DNA of 64,000 nt from Paracamarosporium sp. OC-R06-R3. Its lineage: Eukaryota; Ascomycota; Dothideomycetes; Pleosporales; Didymosphaeriaceae. Shown here one piece after another: positions 10,777 through 21,791 of this stretch. How positions within the stretch are numbered: the first letter of the stretch is position 1; every line of letters begins with the position of its first letter. Where the stretch lies: contig JACVRA010000179.1 in NCBI GenBank assembly GCA_019828545.1, positions 62,001-126,000 on the forward strand, read 5' to 3'. Below the pieces are notes generated by a model. It was not told where the DNA came from. It saw only the letters and a program-made list of their open reading frames with translations, and made no database searches. The position numbers were made by a program, and so were the translations under genes.

Positions 10777-11638
10777 CTTCGGATGCTGGATGGTGAGGAA
10801 CGCCAGAACAGGATGCGAAAGGAGCGCAACGTCGAGATACGTGCTCCACATGTTGGACAATCGATGGCTCTTTTGAATGCACAAAGGTAAAAGAGGTAGA
10901 GACAGATACGCCAAAGGACGCGCCAACCGCCCATATAAGAGGGACCAACTCGTACACCAAGATTCATCGGAAACACTGCCAGCCGGCGCACGGTCCCTCA
11001 GATTCAACGCCCATCTGCCCAAAGAGACGACACGTTCCCTGAGCGGAAGGCGCTAGCCCGACGCTATCTGCTTCCGAGAGCAGATATTGAAGACTCCGTG
11101 GACGTGCGCTTCTATGGCGTGGAATGTAGTGTTCCGAAGTGCGACCTGTCGCTGTGGAGCGTGTTCGAAGGCGCCAGCGCTGGCGGCGGGACAGCGATGC
11201 GCCGAGACGTGGATAGATCCAGGATCCATCGCCTTCGAGTCGGACTGCCTGCTGAGAGGAGCACTGACGACCCGAGCGCCTATTGTTGCCGTACGGCTTT
11301 CGTAGAGGCAAAGGGCGTGTCAAGCAGGGTTTCAATGTGCTCGAGATGGCTCGTGCACGTTAGGCATGATTGGTCACCAACGATTGGGCCTTGCACCCTT
11401 TGTCACTGTCACAACATCCATCAAAGACACTTTAAAGCATATGACAGGATAACGGACATTATTTAGATCTTCGGATGACATGTAGTAGAACATGGCGCAC
11501 ATGATTCAAGTCCAATGGGCATTCGCATCTAGCGAAACTAACGCCACGCTACCCGGCAACCTCTGTATCCGAACAGTTCGATACTGACCTTCCAATGGTA
11601 CCGTAGCACAATAACGTAATAGCAGGCTCGGGTATCAA
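10777..11638. other. Intergenic, no supported gene
   Basis: The frame of the previous gene stays open upstream to 11022 but shows no homology signal. GC-richer ORFs around 10964-11466 on both strands have no recognisable features. Confidence 0.45.
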
Positions 11639-12916
11639 TTATACGCTTGAATGCTTCTCCTTCAGTAGCTCCTCGACTTTGCTGCTATCCATGTCGTCAA
11701 CCTGTTCTTCTAGGGTCTTTGGCTTTTCCAGAGCATTTCTGCTTCGTTCTGGTGAGCCTGCGTCAGTAGAAGTGCTTGCAGCTCTGCCGAAACCCAAAGC
11801 AGCGAAACCGGAGTATATGGAGCTGGCTAGTGTAGCAGCAGCTGTAGGTCGGTCACGCCTTGTCTCGCGCTCGTCTTCAGTTTCGGAGGTCGCCGCTGAC
11901 GATGATCGCGATCTTGACGATGGCGTTGTCTCGCAAGAAGAAGATGTACTGGATCTTTCACGACCCTGCGATTCGTCTTGTTTGGGCCTGGCAGGGATTT
12001 CTGCTGTCGTTCCAAGCTCCTTCTCGGCTCCTTCTAGGGTGTCCTCAAGCTTTTGGCCGAACAGTAGTGTGAAGATGACCACGAAGAGCACTTGCCCTGT
12101 ACTTCGGTCTTTTAACACGTATCTGAGCTGGTGCGTCTTGTCATCGATATATTTGACAATCGATATCGAGAACCCAGGAATTCTCAGCGCAAAGTTTGCG
12201 AAGTCAAGATACGGGTTGAAAAAGTCGGCCTGGTACATGCGGCCGGCTTCGAATGTGAATTGCTCCAGCTTTTTTTCGTCTAGGAAGTTTTTCCGTCGCT
12301 TGGATGTTTTCGCAGGAATGTGACGGTCTGCACGGATTCGCTGGCCGCTGCCATCGGCGCCCTCTTCAATAACTCCTTTTGCATCAGCTTCGAGGGTGGC
12401 TAGTTGCTTTTCTGCGGACACTTCTGACGTGTGCTCGCCAATTCTAAACGCAAAGAATGAACTTAATCCAGGACCATAGAGATATGGTTTGTCGGAGTAT
12501 GGGTCGGAGTAAATGCCGGGATCTAGTATCGTTGTAACGATCTTCATCGCATACCGAAACCCAGGAGGCAATCGGTCTTTGATGCTGTGGTCAAAGTCGA
12601 AACCTGTGACTAGGTCGCTGCCTTTGATGTCTCGCTTTGGAACGAAGGAAAAGCCTATGGAATAGCGATCCGACGTATGCAGGGGATGTTGAAAGTAGTC
12701 GGACGTCGTGGGCGAGTCGTGAGGTAGGCCATTATAGTCCTTTATTCGTATCTTAAGCCAGCAACTCATAAGATCATTTTCGATTAGATGGGCTTCCCCG
12801 CTATTCACTGCGACCTCCTTATGTGTCGATGTATCATAAGATGGTCCTGCTGTGACTTGAAGGCGGTACTTGTCGCGAGCGGCTGGGTCTACCACGCCGC
12901 CTTCTGAGCGTCCCAT
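11639..12916 (-). CDS. DUF1769 (UPF0590-type) family protein
   Basis: An intronless gene of 425 residues, starting at 12916. The first ~270 residues match the fungal DUF1769 family: an N-terminal YRLQVTAGPSYD segment, the SCWLKIRIKDYNG segment, RYSIGFSFVPKRDI, and the hallmark EAGRMYQADFFNPYLDF followed by LRIPGFSISIVKYID. The family's function is unknown; some members are annotated as cytoplasmic or nuclear. The last ~120 residues are Ser/Arg/Glu-rich and low in complexity, probably disordered. The gene stands alone, with more than 800 bp of non-coding sequence on each side. Confidence 0.85.
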   Translation of the reverse strand: MGRSEGGVVDPAARDKYRLQVTAGPSYDTSTHKEVAVNSGEAHLIENDLMSCWLKIRIKDYNGLPHDSPTTSDYFQHPLHTSDRYSIGFSFVPKRDIKGSDLVTGFDFDHSIKDRLPPGFRYAMKIVTTILDPGIYSDPYSDKPYLYGPGLSSFFAFRIGEHTSEVSAEKQLATLEADAKGVIEEGADGSGQRIRADRHIPAKTSKRRKNFLDEKKLEQFTFEAGRMYQADFFNPYLDFANFALRIPGFSISIVKYIDDKTHQLRYVLKDRSTGQVLFVVIFTLLFGQKLEDTLEGAEKELGTTAEIPARPKQDESQGRERSSTSSSCETTPSSRSRSSSAATSETEDERETRRDRPTAAATLASSIYSGFAALGFGRAASTSTDAGSPERSRNALEKPKTLEEQVDDMDSSKVEELLKEKHSSV

Positions 12917-14262
12917 CGTAACGTTATCGTGGTGCTGCCGATGAAATGGAGAGATAAGCGAGTTTAGGAGTCAATAAGGGAAAATGAGAGCGATGCGGCG
13001 ATGTTAATGTAGCTGGCACGTGAATATTGAGTGAAGGGGAAGGCGCTTTTGGGATGTAAATAATGAGGATGAAACTGTTGTCAGCCGATGATCAAATGCA
13101 GGCATTGCAAGGTCATATCACAGCCTGAAGTCCAAGAGGCGCCACGGTGCCTCGACGGAAACATGGTTTGACGCGTCTTCAGTTTCGCCGTCATGGTGCG
13201 CTGCGAAGAATGCATGACGACAGCCTCGGAGTTCTAGCCAATGATCGTGGGCGTTGGCGCATCCGCTAACCCTGAGTAAGCGAGGCGGGGAGGGACCTGC
13301 GCCAGCAGTGGCAGTGCTGTTGACGACGACCACTCCCAGATGTACATGTGTACGAAGACGGGCCTTTTCTTTAGATCGATCGAGTTTCAGAGTTAGATGA
13401 AAGTCCCATATTACTGCTTCTAGACTGACCTTTCGTGCGGACGACTAAGAAGTATCAAGCGTAATGTTACCTCGCGGACCGACGCGAACCACGCATATGG
13501 CCTGTCGTTGCTACGGGTCGATTGTCGAATCATTAATAGTTAAGCTCTGTATTTACGACCCGCTGGACAATTTTTCCGAAACAATTCCCATTCTGTACAG
13601 GACTATGTGCGCATAACAGTTTGCGCATAACGGTTTGCGCATATGGATCCAGGACTTAAGGGATGAAGTAGAAACCTCCTACACAAATAGATGGTTTCTC
13701 CATTACCTTCTTAGGTAGATGAATTAGCTAACAGAGAGATTGATCGTTCGCGTTGGATAAGGTTCGCAACGTTAGTATACAACAATGAAGAATTGCTGAT
13801 CCGGATGAATAAAGCCTGACAGCTCCAGCCTCTCCAACTTTTATGTCTGGCGTATGAGGTCATTTTATGGATGTTTTCTGTTGACTTAACAAGAATTCAT
13901 TGTTAACTTTTGTTTCCTGTGATCGTAGCACACAGGGGCACTAGCCCCACACTGGTGATCGACGGTAACAGATTTCGTACGCGTCCCTGGGGCTCTGGGT
14001 CCATCAAAACTCGTACGACTGTAGATCACCATCAACATGACTGTAGTAGCACAGTAGTTGGTGCACTGACCACGTCGAGTAAGCCTTCACGAACCAAGCA
14101 AAACCTAGACAAAGCTGTCTTGGGCTGCCCCAACGTTGTATTTCGCGAGATCGTTGCCATGGAGTGTTTCGGTACAGCGATAGTACACAGTAATGCAAGT
14201 TGAAGCGTATCCAAGAATATTCCGTGCGTATATATCTCTTCTAATTTCGCATGATAATCCCG
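12917..14262. other. Intergenic with a short tandem repeat
   Basis: About 1.3 kb without a supported gene. It holds a near-perfect 14-mer repeat at 13608-13646. The small ORFs on both strands have no family features. Confidence 0.5.
13608..13646. repeat. Short tandem repeat, 14-nt unit
   Basis: The unit TGCGCATAACRGTT occurs twice in a row (13608-13621 and 13622-13635), followed by a partial third copy TGCGCATATGG. It lies in non-coding DNA about 0.7 kb upstream of the DUF1769 gene start. Confidence 0.6.
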
Positions 14263-15605
14263 TCATCTTCGTTTTGCGTCTCTTAGTTTCTGCTGTATTG
14301 CGAATTTCTGTTCCCTCAATTCCTTCATCCTTTGTGCTTCCGCCATTTCCTCATCTAGTCTTCGTTCCTCTTCTTCCAGTGCCTCGATCTCTTCTGCGGA
14401 AAGCGGTTGTACCGATCTTGTTGTTTGCATAGGGGACTGTGGCTGAGGTGGAATACCTGGCGGTGCTAGAGGCAAGTCCTGAGTCATTGTTTCTACCTGC
14501 GGAGAAGGAGGTAATATTGTGTTTGCTTCGACCTCTTGACTGCGAGATGACGAGTGTAGCTCTGCTGGGTTGGCATTTGTAGCGCCATGCAGTTCGGTAG
14601 GCAACATATTCGAGCTATGCAATTCCGAGGGTGGGCTTTGATTCTGTTGGAATTGTTGCCAAGGATCTGTATTCGGGTATTGATATGCAGGATTCGAATT
14701 GTACTCTACTACTTGCTGCATATTGAAACCTCTAATGCCTGGCTCGCTGTGCAACTCTGGCTTCTGCGAGATTTCTGAAGCGATAGGAATCGCCACTTGT
14801 TTCTCGTCACTGGGTTTGTACGGTTCGCGCGGTTCTCCTATCGCAAGTGCTTTGCTCTTATTCACTCTCTTCCGTAGCAAGAAGAGCACAAGTGCGATTA
14901 TCAGCACACCGAGAACGACACCGACTGCTATGCCAGCTTTTGCACCAGTAGCCAACCCTCCATTGCTAGGAGGCGACAAATCTGTGCTTGTGGTGTTGTT
15001 ATTTTGAGTCGAATCGTCAGCGGTGTTCGAAGGTGCAGGTGATGAGCCGGTAGTTGTTGTTCCAAGAGATGATGTTGTGGACGTTGTTTTGCTTTGAAGT
15101 GCACCGGGTGCCGTCGCCAGTTGAGGAGCAGAGAGGTTTGTCGAAGAAGATGTTGGCGATAATGCCGCTGACGTGGAACTTTTGGAAGAGGAACTCGATT
15201 CTGCTGGCGAAGCTTCTTCTGCCTCTTTGCTCCCACACGCCGTGGCGAGACATTGCTTTTGTGCTGAAGCATCTCCCGCAGCATCCGCTGTGCAATCACT
15301 CTGCCACTTTTTGCACATCAATGAAGGGACCGTGTTTGCATACTGGGATATGTCTGGCTCAAAACCAGAGTCGCATTTACAGCTCCAGTCCAACGTACTC
15401 TATAGGGATCGGGAAAATCAGCATATACCCCGCACGCCATCGGAATCGAAACCACACGTACATCATCGCAGGAGTTGTCAGAGGTTTTCGAGTCGCAAAG
15501 CGTACTGCATGTCGATGTGTTCGCCTTGCACCATGATGCCTTGTCAGATGCCGATATAGTGTTGGGGTCGATTGTGCAACATGTCGATGTTGACATGGAA
15601 GCCAT
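14263..15605 (-). CDS. DUF7707-type ectodomain protein with one transmembrane helix and cytoplasmic coiled coil
   Basis: Exons 15605-15462 and 15399-14263 join in phase 0 across a 62-nt intron (GTACGT donor, TATAG acceptor). The junction restores CDD-STLDWSCKCDSG, the cysteine-rich DUF7707 domain (IDP..V...WC...TS.C..LC pattern), which normally sits outside the cell. A Ser/Thr-rich stalk follows, then a single transmembrane helix around GIAVGVVLGVLIIALVLFLL with a basic RKR stop-transfer. The ~220-residue cytoplasmic tail contains four ELH motifs (14545-14762) and ends in a charged coiled coil starting at EEIEALEEEERRLDEE. The 5' end is unresolved: the Met at 15605 gives no signal peptide, and a candidate signal-peptide ORF starting at 15715 is open in another frame, with no donor of the right phase. 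The layout suggests a cell-surface sensor, by inference. Confidence 0.7.
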
Positions 15606-16094
15606 CCTATACAGTCCCACCCGTGTTCAGCCCGAATTTCTTGAGAAAGATTGACGAGGCTTAGGACGAAGGTTTGGGGCACAAGGATCTTATAAAGAGC
15701 GGCACCCAACCTCATATCCGCTTGCTTACTCCACGAGCGCGACAGCCAGTGGAATCACTCACTACTCCGTAGTCAGTTTCCTTATTTTTAGCTTGCATAC
15801 GCACGGCACACATTGAAGGTCTTGGTTGGCTGTGCGTGCTGTCAGTGGAGGCCTAAGGGGCATGGGCTGAGCTTGGTGTGGGGGCCACACATCTACGGAT
15901 TATCGTTTTAGGGACGCCAGCATTAAACACGAGGAGGCTGAGCTTGTTTTAAGGATACTACGCCCAGTTCATTGTGGACTAGATTGTGTGTAGGAACTCA
16001 ATCCCCGAAATCATACCACAGAAGTTTGCCCATGCAGCACGGTGGACATCAACCCTTGACAAAAGAGCCTCAAAAAGGAACTATAACATAGCTT
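15606..16094. other. Intergenic; may hold a missing 5' exon
   Basis: Includes the minus-strand ORF starting at 15715 (MRLGAALYKILVPQ...), which looks like a signal peptide and may be exon 1 of the DUF7707 gene. The rest shows nothing. Confidence 0.4.
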
Positions 16095-16715
16095 TCAAAA
16101 TTCTTCCTCCCATTTTCGCTTCTTCCCTTGAGCTGCTGCTCGTCTCGCTCGCATGCTTGCCTCCACGTCCCTCTTCCGGCGTTCTAGTATCTGGCAACAC
16201 TCATTGGCTTCTCTCTTCATTCGATTAAGCTCTGCTCTAATCTCGTTTTCTCTAGCAGTTGCTATATTGCGCGCTTTCCTTAACGTCCGCAATTCCCCTA
16301 GTTCCTGGGGAGTCAATATCCCTCCGGGATTTTCATTTTTCATCGCAACAGCAACATCCCAACCCATGAGCAGTTTGCCCTCAGTCGCAATCATGACACT
16401 TTCACCCCTCATAATAACGTTGGCGATTGCTTCCATCTTGTTGGCGATGGTCTCCAGGCTATCCCGGGGGCCTGGAGGTGAAAGAGGCCTCCAGTTCGGA
16501 TCTGTAGGCCGCTCAAAGTTGATGACGTCGGGGATATGTGTCTGGCCACTTCTGTGTTCAGAAGCTGCTGAAGGGATTGGTGCGAGAACCCGGGGAGTTT
16601 TGTTGAATCCTATCATGTCGTCAAGGCTCCCTCTCGGCATGAAGCCAATCAAGTCTTCGATTGGTATTTCATTGGACTCGTCCTGCTCTCTACGGCGGCC
16701 TCGGCGTCGTGGCAT
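16095..16715 (-). CDS. Hypothetical basic coiled-coil protein
   Basis: I do not recognise this 206-residue protein. The ATG at 16715 begins MPRRRGRRREQDESNE, a highly basic start that could be a nuclear localisation signal. The frame stays open upstream to 16790 but only through a TTG. The middle carries the repeated phrases DLIGFMPRGS and DMIGFNKTPR. The C-terminal 80 residues are a strong charged helix (RTLRKARNIATARENEIRAE...) ending in the basic GKKRKWEEEF. A 223-codon plus-strand ORF over the same bases is hydrophobic and lacks a sensible composition, so I take the minus strand as coding. No intron is needed. Confidence 0.6.
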   Translation of the reverse strand: MPRRRGRRREQDESNEIPIEDLIGFMPRGSLDDMIGFNKTPRVLAPIPSAASEHRSGQTHIPDVINFERPTDPNWRPLSPPGPRDSLETIANKMEAIANVIMRGESVMIATEGKLLMGWDVAVAMKNENPGGILTPQELGELRTLRKARNIATARENEIRAELNRMKREANECCQILERRKRDVEASMRARRAAAQGKKRKWEEEF

Positions 16716-17331
16716 GATACTAAGGATAAATTCTAAAGTAGGCGAATTGAGCTTGATTATCGAGGATGAAAGTAGAGGCCAGTCTGTCAACGAAGTGGTA
16801 TATGACAGTACACTGTTAGACTAGCTTAGCGCGCATTCCCCACACAACACTACCACTCCCCCGGATACCCAAGAATGCATCAGCGTCCTCCCTTCGTCTT
16901 GGCTCTACAATGGACAAAACCTATCTGTTGCTATCCCCGAGCTTTCCTCAATGCCATTGAAGTAATCCTGTAGTCACTCCCTCCACGCCCGGGAAACGTT
17001 TCCAACATGACTTCTCCGCACTCTCGGGTATCGTCTCCCGTATAGCGCTCACATCTAAACCCCAGTCCGCATGATATGCCACTCCGAACAGACATCTGAT
17101 GCTACATTAGCTGATTTACCCCAGAAGATTTCGAACTAGAATTTGGATTGATGGTTTCCCCGCATCTTCTGAGTGGCCCCGGATTGATCGTCCCCGCGTT
17201 CGAACGTGTGGCTGACCACAAGATCGCAAAGTAGCTTGCAAGCCGCCGTGACATGTCTATAAGTGTTGCCTTTGACCCCAGTATCTCGCTGGTGGTTTTC
17301 CCTCTATGATCTAAGTGCCTTTGCATGCATC
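16716..17331. other. Divergent intergenic, no feature seen
   Basis: Lies between two divergent genes, so it should hold both promoters. I see no TATA box or repeat worth naming. Confidence 0.45.
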
Positions 17332-19002
17332 ATGGCACGAACAAGTGGGTACAACGTCGCCGTAGGATTGATCGTTGCAGTTGGAAGCTTTACTTACGGA
17401 TTCGGTAGCTATCATCTTCCTGACTTCCCCCACTATCTAACCAATCTTACACAGGCTTTGCTTCCTTTGCTACCAGCATCGGCCAGCCCGGCTTCTTTCA
17501 GTACTTCAATCTCGCTCAGACAGGACCGGGCGCGGACTATACGAACTCCATCATCGGCGCCGTGAACGCCCTTTTCTTTTTCGGGGCCTGTCTAGGCGGT
17601 CTATTCGGCGGTCCCACCGCAGATAAGATCGGTCGAAAATGGACGCTGTTCGGTGCAGCACTTATTTCCATTATCGGCGGCGCTCTAACGGCAGGCAGCG
17701 TGCACGTCGCCATGTTGATCGTTGTGAGAATACTTCAGGGAAGTGGTCTAGGCGCGCTGGCAACGCTTGTCCCGATATACCTATCTGAGGCGTCGACGCC
17801 GTCGAAGCGCGGAATGCTGACTGGACTCCACGGATTCTTCCTGGTATCTGGGTACAATGTGTCCGCGTGGGTCGGCTTCGGATGTTTCTTTTCGAAGAAC
17901 CTCACGTTTGGATGGAGAGGGCCACTAGCGTTTACGTGTGTGCCTCCGCTCGTACTTCTTATCGGCTGTTTCTGGATTCCCGAGTCGCCACGATGGCTGA
18001 TCACACAGGGACGTACTGAGGAAGCCTGGACGATCCTTAGCAGATTGCATAATGATCCAAACGATGTTGACGAGGTTGCTGCTCACGAGGAGTTTCACCA
18101 GATGAAGAGGCAGATCGAGTTCGAAGCGAATAATCCAAGTGGATACATGGCCATCTTTCGTACGCCTTCGTACCGCAAGCGAGTGTTCTTGTCGTGCTTC
18201 GTGCAGTACGCCGCTAATGCGACGGGTGGGCTGGTTATCAACTATTACTCTGTGATCATATACGAGAACCTGGGGTTGACAACGTATCTGCCGCTCCTGA
18301 TGTATTGCATCTACACTCTCATCGGCGCATTGGGGAACTTGTTTTCCCTCCTGACAATCGACAAGACGGGCCGGCGCTTCGTACGTGCATATCAATATCC
18401 ACGAAGTAAACAAACAACTAACTAGCTCAATGCACAGGCTCTCCTCACAGGTTTCACCGGCTGCATGATCTGCGTCGTTGTCGAAGCCGCCATGGTAGGC
18501 GCCTACGTCGAGACGACCACGCCCAACATCGCAGGCCAAAAAGTCGCCATCGTAGCCATCATGATGTAGGCATCCCCTTCTACTCACCCTTCCTATAACA
18601 TCTAACTCTTACAGGTTCGTCTTCTTCTACGGCCTCTTCATAGACGCCGCATCCTTCATCTACAGCGCCGAAATCCTCCCCACAAACATCCGACCCCACG
18701 GCGTCGCCCTCGCCACAACAACCTACTTCACCGCATGCATCACCTTCGTGACGCCCGGCGCCACGGCCATCGCGTCAATCGGATACAAGTACTTCGTTAT
18801 ATTCGCCTGTTTGACGCTGGTATCTATCGTGGTGATATACTTTATGTATCCCGAGACGAAGGGGAAGAGTTTGGAGGAGCTGGCAGAATTATTTGGTGAG
18901 CCGGTCGTGGTGCGTTTGACGGATGCTACGGAGGAGGAGAGGGAGAAGATGGATCTGGAGATTAAGAGGGAGATGGTGGCGGAGCATCGTGAGAGAGTGT
19001 AG
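17332..19002 (+). CDS. MFS sugar transporter (hexose/lactose permease type)
   Basis: A plasma-membrane sugar:proton symporter of the major facilitator superfamily. Four exons join in frame: 17332-17404, 17455-18380, 18438-18565 and 18615-19002 (504 residues). Introns are 50, 57 and 49 nt, all GT-AG. Sugar-porter signatures visible are GGPTADKIGRKW after TM2, PIYLSEASTPSKRG after TM4, WIPESPRWLITQGR after TM6, DKTGRRF after TM8 and YPETKGKSLEELAELFG after TM12. The start ATG sits at 17332, giving a short cytosolic N-terminus before TM1 (GLIVAVGSFTYGFG). The substrate cannot be told from sequence alone. Confidence 0.92.
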
Positions 19003-19860
19003 GGGGTTGGGGGTGTGGTGGAAGATGAGAGGGGTTTGCGCGTATACTTCCGTAGCTATAATGAGCAGAATCGAAACCAGTTCCACTATCCCCACGCATC
19101 AATCCCCACATCTAACAATCCCCACACCCAAAAGCTCATCATGGATTATATCTGGCGGTCCACACAACAGCACATACGTGCTAAGTCCCCACAAACACAT
19201 CCCTGGTCCACTTCTTTTCACTTTCCCTGAGAAGCTTTCTTTTTATTCTCTTTTCATTTCTTCGGCCTAAATCTGTTCCGCGACGGAACAATGATAGGTT
19301 CGCGTTGGACCCTGTGCGCGCGTCTCTCCCGTGTATGATGCTGGTGTACGCGTCAGTTAGATATCGCCGGGAAAAGTGTCCGAGGCTGTGCGTACGACGC
19401 ACAGAGACCAAAGAGGAAGCCCGACGGTCGTAAAGGTCTCGCTACGATATAAACGTGAGATAACAAAGTCTCGCAGCACACGACCCAGAAGAAGGGCGAT
19501 GGAAAACCGAACAACACCACACGAAGCAGACCATGACTGTGGAAATCGCAAGGCGCCGAGTAATCCGCTGCAACATGCCCTCGAGGCTAAATTGGTATCT
19601 TAAGCGCTAAACAAACTAGATGCGTTGGTAGAACATTAGCAGCTTGCCGTCTCCTCATTCCTCCTTATCAATGCCGAACTTCCATCCTGGCATCGTCATT
19701 GCAGCGATCGACAAACCCGACAAGGCGGTGTCGCCGCACAATCCCTAATTACTTCGAAATGCCAAATCTATAACGCCCATACCATGCCATGCCATGTCCG
19801 AGAACGCCACGCCAATTAAAAATGATACAGTGTAGTTATTGGCCGTCGACGCGAAGGCGA
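19003..19860. other. Convergent intergenic, no feature seen
   Basis: Between two converging genes. It holds the 3' untranslated regions and a T/C-rich stretch at about 19215-19265. I see no gene. Confidence 0.5.
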
Positions 19861-20923
19861 TTATGTGCCCTCGCAGACCTTGGGGTCCACGGGCGAGCCG
19901 TCGATCATCTTGCCGCCTTTGCAGAGCCACGATCCGATGAACAAGTGCTTCGATAGGACGTCTGGGTGGTCGTCGGAAACGTCGCCGAGAGAACCGAATG
20001 AGATCTTGGGCATCACCAGTACGTCTCCGATTAGCATTGGCTTCTCCATGGAATCCATCTCGTCGCCGTTGTGCGAGACACCGGTGATGTCGGTGAAGTA
20101 ATCCATGAAGATCTTGGTGAAAGTCCACGGGCCTGTCGTGCCCATGATGTCCGGGAACGAAGCTGTTTCACCAGCCTTGCCCTCGGCCACAAGCTGGCGG
20201 AGGTTCTTCTCGGTGAGGAGGACAAGTTTTTCGATAATGGGGTGCCCTGGCTTTGCCATCATGACGAACTGGGCGAGTTGGATGGAGTAAGGCTGGTCGC
20301 CCCAGATCCTGTCCTTGTGGTGGTCCCGCTCGACACCGATGATGATATTGACCTTGTCCTTGTATTCCTCCGGTATCCAAGTCTTCACAGGCTTGCGCGC
20401 CTTTACGTCGATATCAGCCCATACACCGCCCTCCTTGAGCAGGATGAGGTAGCGCAGGTAGTCTGCCTTCATCACAGCATTGCCAAGGCTGGTGAACAAT
20501 TCAGACACTTTCGGCGGGAAGTTATCGATGATGTATGCGTCTTCGTTGGCATCGGTAATGCGTTCGTAGCGGAATTCGGGGTTAATGGTTCGCCATTCGT
20601 GACCGAGGCCTTTGGTGCGATCGGTGGGATCCTCGGAGTCGTCTTTCCAGCTTTGCCACAGCTTGCGAGGCCATGTCTTGTCGTCAATGCCTTCGAACGA
20701 GGCACACGAGGCTGCGCGCGGGTCAGCGTTCCGTAGCGCGATGGACCAAAGTAAGGGCGAGCATAGTAAACTTACAACGGTGCCAGGGCTTGAGAATCAA
20801 CGTCTCGTAACGGATCTGATAGAGATGTGTAGAGAGCAAAAATATTGAGAAGACAACCAAGCAGCCGACCAGGAGATACCTGCGCGAGGACGCAGCATTA
20901 GATATGAGAGCGAGCGCAGACAT
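19861..20923 (-). CDS. GT32 glycosyltransferase (Och1/Hoc1-like mannosyltransferase family)
   Basis: A type II membrane protein expected in the Golgi, probably adding mannose to glycans or sphingolipids. Exons 20923-20776 and 20711-19861 are joined over a 64-nt intron (GTAAGT donor), giving 332 residues. The N-terminus has one signal-anchor helix (YLLVGCLVVFSIFLLSTHLY). Exon 2 shows the GT32 pattern: IPRKLWQSWK-like KTWPRKLWQSWK, then ADYLRYLILLKEGGVWADIDV with the metal-binding DXD at Asp149/Asp151, and GPWTFTKIF further on. Family level is secure. I cannot tell Och1 (alpha-1,6-mannosyltransferase) from Sur1/Csg1-type (inositol phosphoceramide mannosyl) members, and several such paralogs are usual in filamentous fungi. 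Confidence 0.85.
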
Positions 20924-21791
20924 GGTGGAAAACGCGCGAAGTAACGAACGTGTGAGAAGGGGCAGGCTGCAGCGCGCGAGGGGCCAGCAGCTCTAGTATT
21001 TAGGGCTGGGTCCTTTCGAAGTCCTCCGCTTACGCTAGGACCCGAATCCTTGCCGTGAATGGGGCTGGTCGTTGGCTGTCTGGGCGGTGTTCATACGCCC
21101 CGTAATTTGCTCCTGGGCGCAAACTCGCGGCAGAATTTTCCACCTTCGAACCCCTAGCGCGAAACTGGAATGCCGCGCTGCGATTCTGCCCTTTAAGCTT
21201 AAATTTGGGTCCCATTCGCAGGAGGCAAGGCTAGTGCAAGGCCAAACAAAGATAACGCTTTTGCCTTCTGTCACCGCCTTGACGACCGCCCTTGGATAGG
21301 GGAGAGTCCCCTGGCCTTAGCCCGCGGGGGCCTGGTTTCAAGCCCATCGCCAAGAGAGGCTGAGTGAGGACCGCATCAACTGAGCCTTCGCTTATCATTG
21401 CCTGCGGCCCGCCGGCGGTGACTAAGTGGAAGAAATGCCAAGCCCAGCGGAGTGGAGTGGAGGGGTCCAACACAAGTAGATTCTATCTTGCTGTACACCA
21501 GCTTCGTAAGGACGACTGTTGTTGCCATGAAGAGCAGCAAAGAACATCAACATCCCCAACCCTGAAATGTCGCTGTCAAAGCCGCAAGCAGCTATCCGGG
21601 AACACATGTGCCTTCGTACGCCGACGTGGAACACTCGGTCGCATGGCTCGTCTGCGATGCTGGGGCCAAACTGTGTACAGCCCGATCTAAAACCGGGAGG
21701 TAGCACGCACTGCACTTAGATGACTGGCCCACTCTAGCTCAGACTCGACCGTGTTACCAACCCATATTCGCGCAGATGTTCAGCTGCCGTT
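20924..21791. other. Intergenic, no feature seen
   Basis: About 870 bases of mid-GC sequence with small ORFs on both strands, none with a family motif, a signal peptide or plausible splice partners. Confidence 0.45.

Noticed and set aside
11679..12323. 214-codon plus-strand ORF inside the DUF1769 gene
   Set aside because: Antisense shadow; Ser/Ala-rich composition follows from the low-complexity tail of the real gene.
16153..16824. 223-codon plus-strand ORF over the basic coiled-coil gene
   Set aside because: Hydrophobic Ser/Leu-rich reading with no domain; the minus strand has a coherent charged coiled coil and better start.
20071..20736. 221-codon plus-strand ORF opposite the GT32 gene
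   Set aside because: It mirrors the GT32 coding sequence, has no family motif, and lies across its spliced exon.
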